Of a DNA stretch of 64,000 bases, positions 61,273 to 64,000 are shown one piece after another. The DNA is taken from contig NC_005042.1 in the NCBI RefSeq assembly GCF_000007925.1, forward strand, positions 1,612,001 through 1,676,000, written 5' to 3'. The DNA is from Prochlorococcus marinus subsp. marinus str. CCMP1375 (lineage in GTDB: Bacteria > Cyanobacteriota > Cyanobacteriia > PCC-6307 > Cyanobiaceae). The translations under genes and the position numbers were made by a program. The notes under the pieces are model-generated. The model made no database searches. It saw only the letters and a program-made list of their open reading frames with translations, and was not told the origin of the DNA. Positions within the stretch are counted from its first letter, which is position 1, and each line of letters opens with the position of its first letter.

Positions 61273-61923
61273 GTGATTAACACTAAATGCATTCATCCAG
61301 TTCAAAACAAATGGAAGGGAGATCTTCCATGCTCAGGACCTGGTGTGCTCCCAACAGTTATTGAGCAATCTGGACGAGGCGAAAGAGCATTCGACATTTA
61401 TTCACGTCTTTTGAGAGAAAGAATCATTTTTTTGGGCACTGATGTCAATGATCAAATTGCAGATGCATTGGTAGCGCAAATGCTTTTTCTTGAAGCCGAA
61501 GACCCTGAAAAAGATATTCAACTTTACATCAATTCTCCAGGCGGTTCAGTAACAGCAGGGCTAGCTATCTACGACACTATGCAGCAAGTGAATCCAGACA
61601 TTGTGACTATGTGTTATGGCCTAGCAGCAAGCATGGGGGCTTTTTTGTTAGCTGGAGGATCTAAAGGAAAGCGCCTAGCCTTACCAAATTCAAGAATAAT
61701 GATTCACCAACCTCTTGGTGGTGCTCAAGGTCAAGCTGTTGAAATTGAAATTCAAGCAAAGGAAATTCTTTTTTTGAAAGAGACTTTAAACAACTTACTT
61801 GCAGAACATACTGGCCAATCTCTTGAGAAAATTTCTGAAGATACTGATAGAGACCACTTCCTTTCTCCGCAAGAAGCGGTTGAATATGGCCTGATCGATA
61901 AAGTGGTGAACAGCCTCAACTAA
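61273..61923 (+). CDS. clpP: ATP-dependent Clp protease proteolytic subunit
   Basis: Serine protease barrel that works with ClpX or ClpC. The catalytic triad is intact: Ser120 in [15 protein letters not shown], His145 in [10 protein letters not shown] and Asp194 in [16 protein letters not shown]. The conserved region starts at [20 protein letters not shown]. About 27 residues precede this if translation starts at GTG 61273. Another GTG at 61345 (with AGGA about eight bases upstream) would give a protein closer to the usual length. It lies between tig and clpX. Confidence 0.95.
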   Translation: MINTKCIHPVQNKWKGDLPCSGPGVLPTVIEQSGRGERAFDIYSRLLRERIIFLGTDVNDQIADALVAQMLFLEAEDPEKDIQLYINSPGGSVTAGLAIYDTMQQVNPDIVTMCYGLAASMGAFLLAGGSKGKRLALPNSRIMIHQPLGGAQGQAVEIEIQAKEILFLKETLNNLLAEHTGQSLEKISEDTDRDHFLSPQEAVEYGLIDKVVNSLN

Positions 61924-61925
61924 AA

Positions 61926-61972
61926 AGGAATCGTTACGGAAAGCTGACTAAACATCAATTCGCAACGATCCT
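61926..61972 (+). other. Hairpin between clpP and clpX
   Basis: AGGA and TCGTT (61926-61935, one bulged A) pair with AACGATCCT (61964-61972). Two further pairs follow after one mismatch (CG at 61937-61938 with 61961-61962), leaving a loop of about 22 bases. It begins two bases after the clpP stop. No T-run follows, so it is more likely an RNA processing or stabilising structure than a terminator. Confidence 0.4.
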
Positions 61973-62036
61973 ATAAGTAAGAACTGGTCATTATTAAAAA
62001 GATCCTTTTCTTAATCCTGGTATCCTTCGGAAATCG

Positions 62037-63389
62037 ATGGCAAAATTTGAAGCCCATCTTAAATGCTCTTTTTGTGGCAAATCTCAAGAGCAAGTTCGCA
62101 AATTAATTGCAGGACCAGGTGTTTATATATGCGATGAATGCATAGACTTGTGTAATGAAATTTTAGATGAAGAGCTATTAGAAAATCCCTCGAAAGTCAA
62201 AGATGGGAATGATTCTAAAATCCCAACCTCTGCATCAACTGTCAGCAAACCTGCTCCAACACTTTCTTCCATCCCAAAGCCAATTGAGATCAAAAGCTTT
62301 TTAGACAACCAAGTAGTAGGACAAGAAGATGCGAAAAAAATTCTTTCTGTTGCGGTTTACAATCACTACAAACGACTAGCTTGGCAAGGAAGTGAAACTA
62401 ACGAAATAGATTTACACACTACAAAACTTCATAAGTCAAACATACTTCTTATAGGTCCTACTGGAAGTGGAAAAACACTACTTGCTCAAACACTTGCTGA
62501 ACTGCTGGACGTACCATTTGCAGTTGCTGATGCAACAACCCTTACTGAAGCTGGCTATGTCGGTGAAGATGTAGAAAATATACTGCTCAGACTTTTACAG
62601 AAATCTGATATGGATGTAGAGCTAGCTCAAAGAGGAATTATTTATATTGATGAAATCGATAAAATTGCTCGTAAAAGTGAAAATCCTTCTATCACTAGAG
62701 ATGTCTCGGGCGAAGGAGTCCAGCAAGCATTATTAAAAATGCTTGAAGGGACAATCGCAAATGTTCCTCCCCAAGGTGGAAGAAAGCATCCTTATCAAGA
62801 CAGTATTCAAATTGATACCAGCCAAATATTGTTTATCTGTGGAGGAGCATTTGTTGGTTTAGAAGATATTGTGCAAAAAAGACTTGGTCGAAATTCTATT
62901 GGTTTTATGACAAATGATAATCGTGGTAAAAGTAGAAAGAGCAATGACCTTCCAAAAAATCAAGTCTTGAACAATTTAGAACCAGATGATTTAGTTAGAT
63001 ATGGTCTAATACCAGAATTTATAGGGCGGATGCCAGTTAGCGCAGTCTTAGAACCATTGGATGTAGATGCATTAGAAGCAATCCTTCAGGAACCAAGAGA
63101 TGCCGTCATCAAACAATTTATAACATTAATGAGTATGGATAATGTCAAACTAACTTTTGAAGAAAACGCGATAAAATCAATTGCAAAAGAAGCATTTAGA
63201 AGAAAAACTGGAGCAAGAGCTTTGAGAGGTATTGTTGAAGAATTAATGCTCGAATTGATGTATAAACTTCCTTCTCAGGACGAAATCAAAAATTGTTCTG
63301 TAACCCAAGCCATGGTAGAAGCTATTACAGGTGGAAAAATAGTTCCTCTGCCACCATCAGACAAAAGAGCAACAAAAGAATCTGCTTAA
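62037..63389 (+). CDS. clpX: Clp protease ATP-binding subunit ClpX
   Basis: AAA+ unfoldase feeding ClpP. The 450-residue protein has the N-terminal C4 zinc finger ([10 protein letters not shown]...[10 protein letters not shown], about 10-39) that binds adaptors. Walker [19 protein letters not shown], Walker [14 protein letters not shown], the pore loop GYVGEDVEN and sensor 2 [13 protein letters not shown] follow. A short acidic-serine linker separates the finger from the ATPase. dnaX follows on the same strand after 143 bases. Confidence 0.97.
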   Translation: MAKFEAHLKCSFCGKSQEQVRKLIAGPGVYICDECIDLCNEILDEELLENPSKVKDGNDSKIPTSASTVSKPAPTLSSIPKPIEIKSFLDNQVVGQEDAKKILSVAVYNHYKRLAWQGSETNEIDLHTTKLHKSNILLIGPTGSGKTLLAQTLAELLDVPFAVADATTLTEAGYVGEDVENILLRLLQKSDMDVELAQRGIIYIDEIDKIARKSENPSITRDVSGEGVQQALLKMLEGTIANVPPQGGRKHPYQDSIQIDTSQILFICGGAFVGLEDIVQKRLGRNSIGFMTNDNRGKSRKSNDLPKNQVLNNLEPDDLVRYGLIPEFIGRMPVSAVLEPLDVDALEAILQEPRDAVIKQFITLMSMDNVKLTFEENAIKSIAKEAFRRKTGARALRGIVEELMLELMYKLPSQDEIKNCSVTQAMVEAITGGKIVPLPPSDKRATKESA

Positions 63390-63532
63390 TTTGAATTAAT
63401 TCATACTTTTTCTATCAAAAAATCTCATCTGAGTAACAACTACAAAGATTTGCACATAACCAAGGCAAATTCAGTGAGCTTCTTCTTAGAGTATTGACCT
63501 TGAGTATTCTTTAACTTTGTCCAAAGCGGCGT

Positions 63533-64000
63533 ATGAGCAAAACTTATCAACCGCTGCATCAAAAATATCGCCCTAAGCGCTTCGACGATCTTGTAGGACA
63601 AGACTCCATCGTAGCGACACTCAAGCAAGCTCTTATTAGCAATAGAATTGCTCCAGCATATTTGTTTTGTGGTCCAAGAGGAACTGGAAAAACTTCAAGT
63701 GCCAGAATTTTGGCACGATCATTAAATTGTCAACAAAGTGAAAAGCCTACGATTGCTCCATGCTGCCAATGCAACTTATGTAAAGAAATTGGGAAAGGTA
63801 CTGCACTAGATATCATTGAAATAGACGCTGCCTCAAATACAGGAGTAGACAATATTAGGGAATTAATAGAAAGATCTCAATTTGCACCTGTTCAAGCTCG
63901 TTGGAAAGTTTATGTAATTGATGAATGCCACATGCTTTCAACAGCTGCATTTAATGCTCTTTTAAAAACTCTAGAAGAACCTCCATCTCAAACAGTCTTT
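63533..64000 (+). CDS. dnaX: DNA polymerase III gamma/tau subunit, partial at right edge
   Basis: ATPase of the clamp loader. The first 156 residues are present and the frame is open to the last base. They show HQKYRPKRFDDLVGQDSIV, Walker A FCGPRGTGKTSSARILARSLNC, the zinc-binding cysteines in CCQCNLC and Walker B VYVIDECHMLSTAAFNALLKTLEEPP. ATG 63533 is the first start in frame. The delta subunit gene holA is about 14 kb to the left. Confidence 0.96.
   Translation, partial: MSKTYQPLHQKYRPKRFDDLVGQDSIVATLKQALISNRIAPAYLFCGPRGTGKTSSARILARSLNCQQSEKPTIAPCCQCNLCKEIGKGTALDIIEIDAASNTGVDNIRELIERSQFAPVQARWKVYVIDECHMLSTAAFNALLKTLEEPPSQTVF

Overview
This window is a gene-dense, AT-rich stretch of cyanobacterial chromosome, most likely from Prochlorococcus. 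The evidence is the gene set: psaC (photosystem I), psbZ (photosystem II), an NdhS-type subunit of the photosynthetic NDH-1 complex, a Ycf23-family protein, cobH and a marine-picocyanobacterial type MreBCD/response-regulator block. The compact layout and absence of mobile DNA fit a streamlined genome. The ecotype cannot be settled from the sequence alone.

Layout. 1-3.8 kb: the start of a cation/proton antiporter gene running off the left edge, then glycogen phosphorylase. 3.8-6.7 kb: two uncharacterised genes, tRNA-Arg(CCT), the RNase P RNA, RNase III, NdhS and RimM. 6.8-14.2 kb: nucleotide-sugar and amino-sugar synthesis (manC, glmS), psaC, fatty-acid synthesis (acpP-fabF) and transketolase. 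14.2-19.1 kb: thiC under a TPP riboswitch, then a coupled set ruvB - TPR protein - M20 amidohydrolase - small membrane protein. 19.1-25.3 kb: smpB, two small unknowns, lysS, an OmpR-type response regulator and mreBCD. 25.4-32.5 kb: ssb, dedA, ahcY, tsaE, a sugar kinase, mutY, an alpha/beta hydrolase and a group 2 sigma factor. 32.6-37.2 kb: mgtE, two tandem crcB fluoride-channel genes, an SH3-like exported protein and gyrB. 37.3-45.2 kb: miaA, infC, a GntR regulator, cysE, secA, a GNAT enzyme, tRNA-Gly(GCC), ribH and psbZ. 45.3-55.7 kb: mutS, cobH, holA, lysC, uvrB, ycf23 and tilS. 55.7-64 kb: rnj, dapA, asd, then tig-clpP-clpX and the start of dnaX at the right edge.

How the genes connect. 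lysC, asd and dapA give the first three steps from aspartate to lysine and diaminopimelate. tig, clpP and clpX form a folding and proteolysis cluster. rnpB, rnc, rnj, miaA, tilS, tsaE and two tRNAs give a strong RNA-maturation theme. ruvB, ssb, mutY, mutS, uvrB, gyrB, holA and dnaX cover replication and repair. Gene spacing is very tight: several convergent pairs overlap at their 3' ends (4 to 52 bases) and several same-strand pairs overlap by 4 to 8 bases.

There are no insertion sequences, CRISPR arrays, prophage genes, attachment sites or frameshifted genes that I can see, and no gene-free stretch exceeds 300 bases. I found no convincing wholly new system. The most worthwhile leads are the two unknown genes beside glgP, the tandem overlapping crcB pair, the transketolase/thiC hairpin whose one arm is coding sequence, the repeat-rich promoter of the GntR gene, several intergenic hairpins, and an RNase III with Glu at a usually invariant catalytic Asp.
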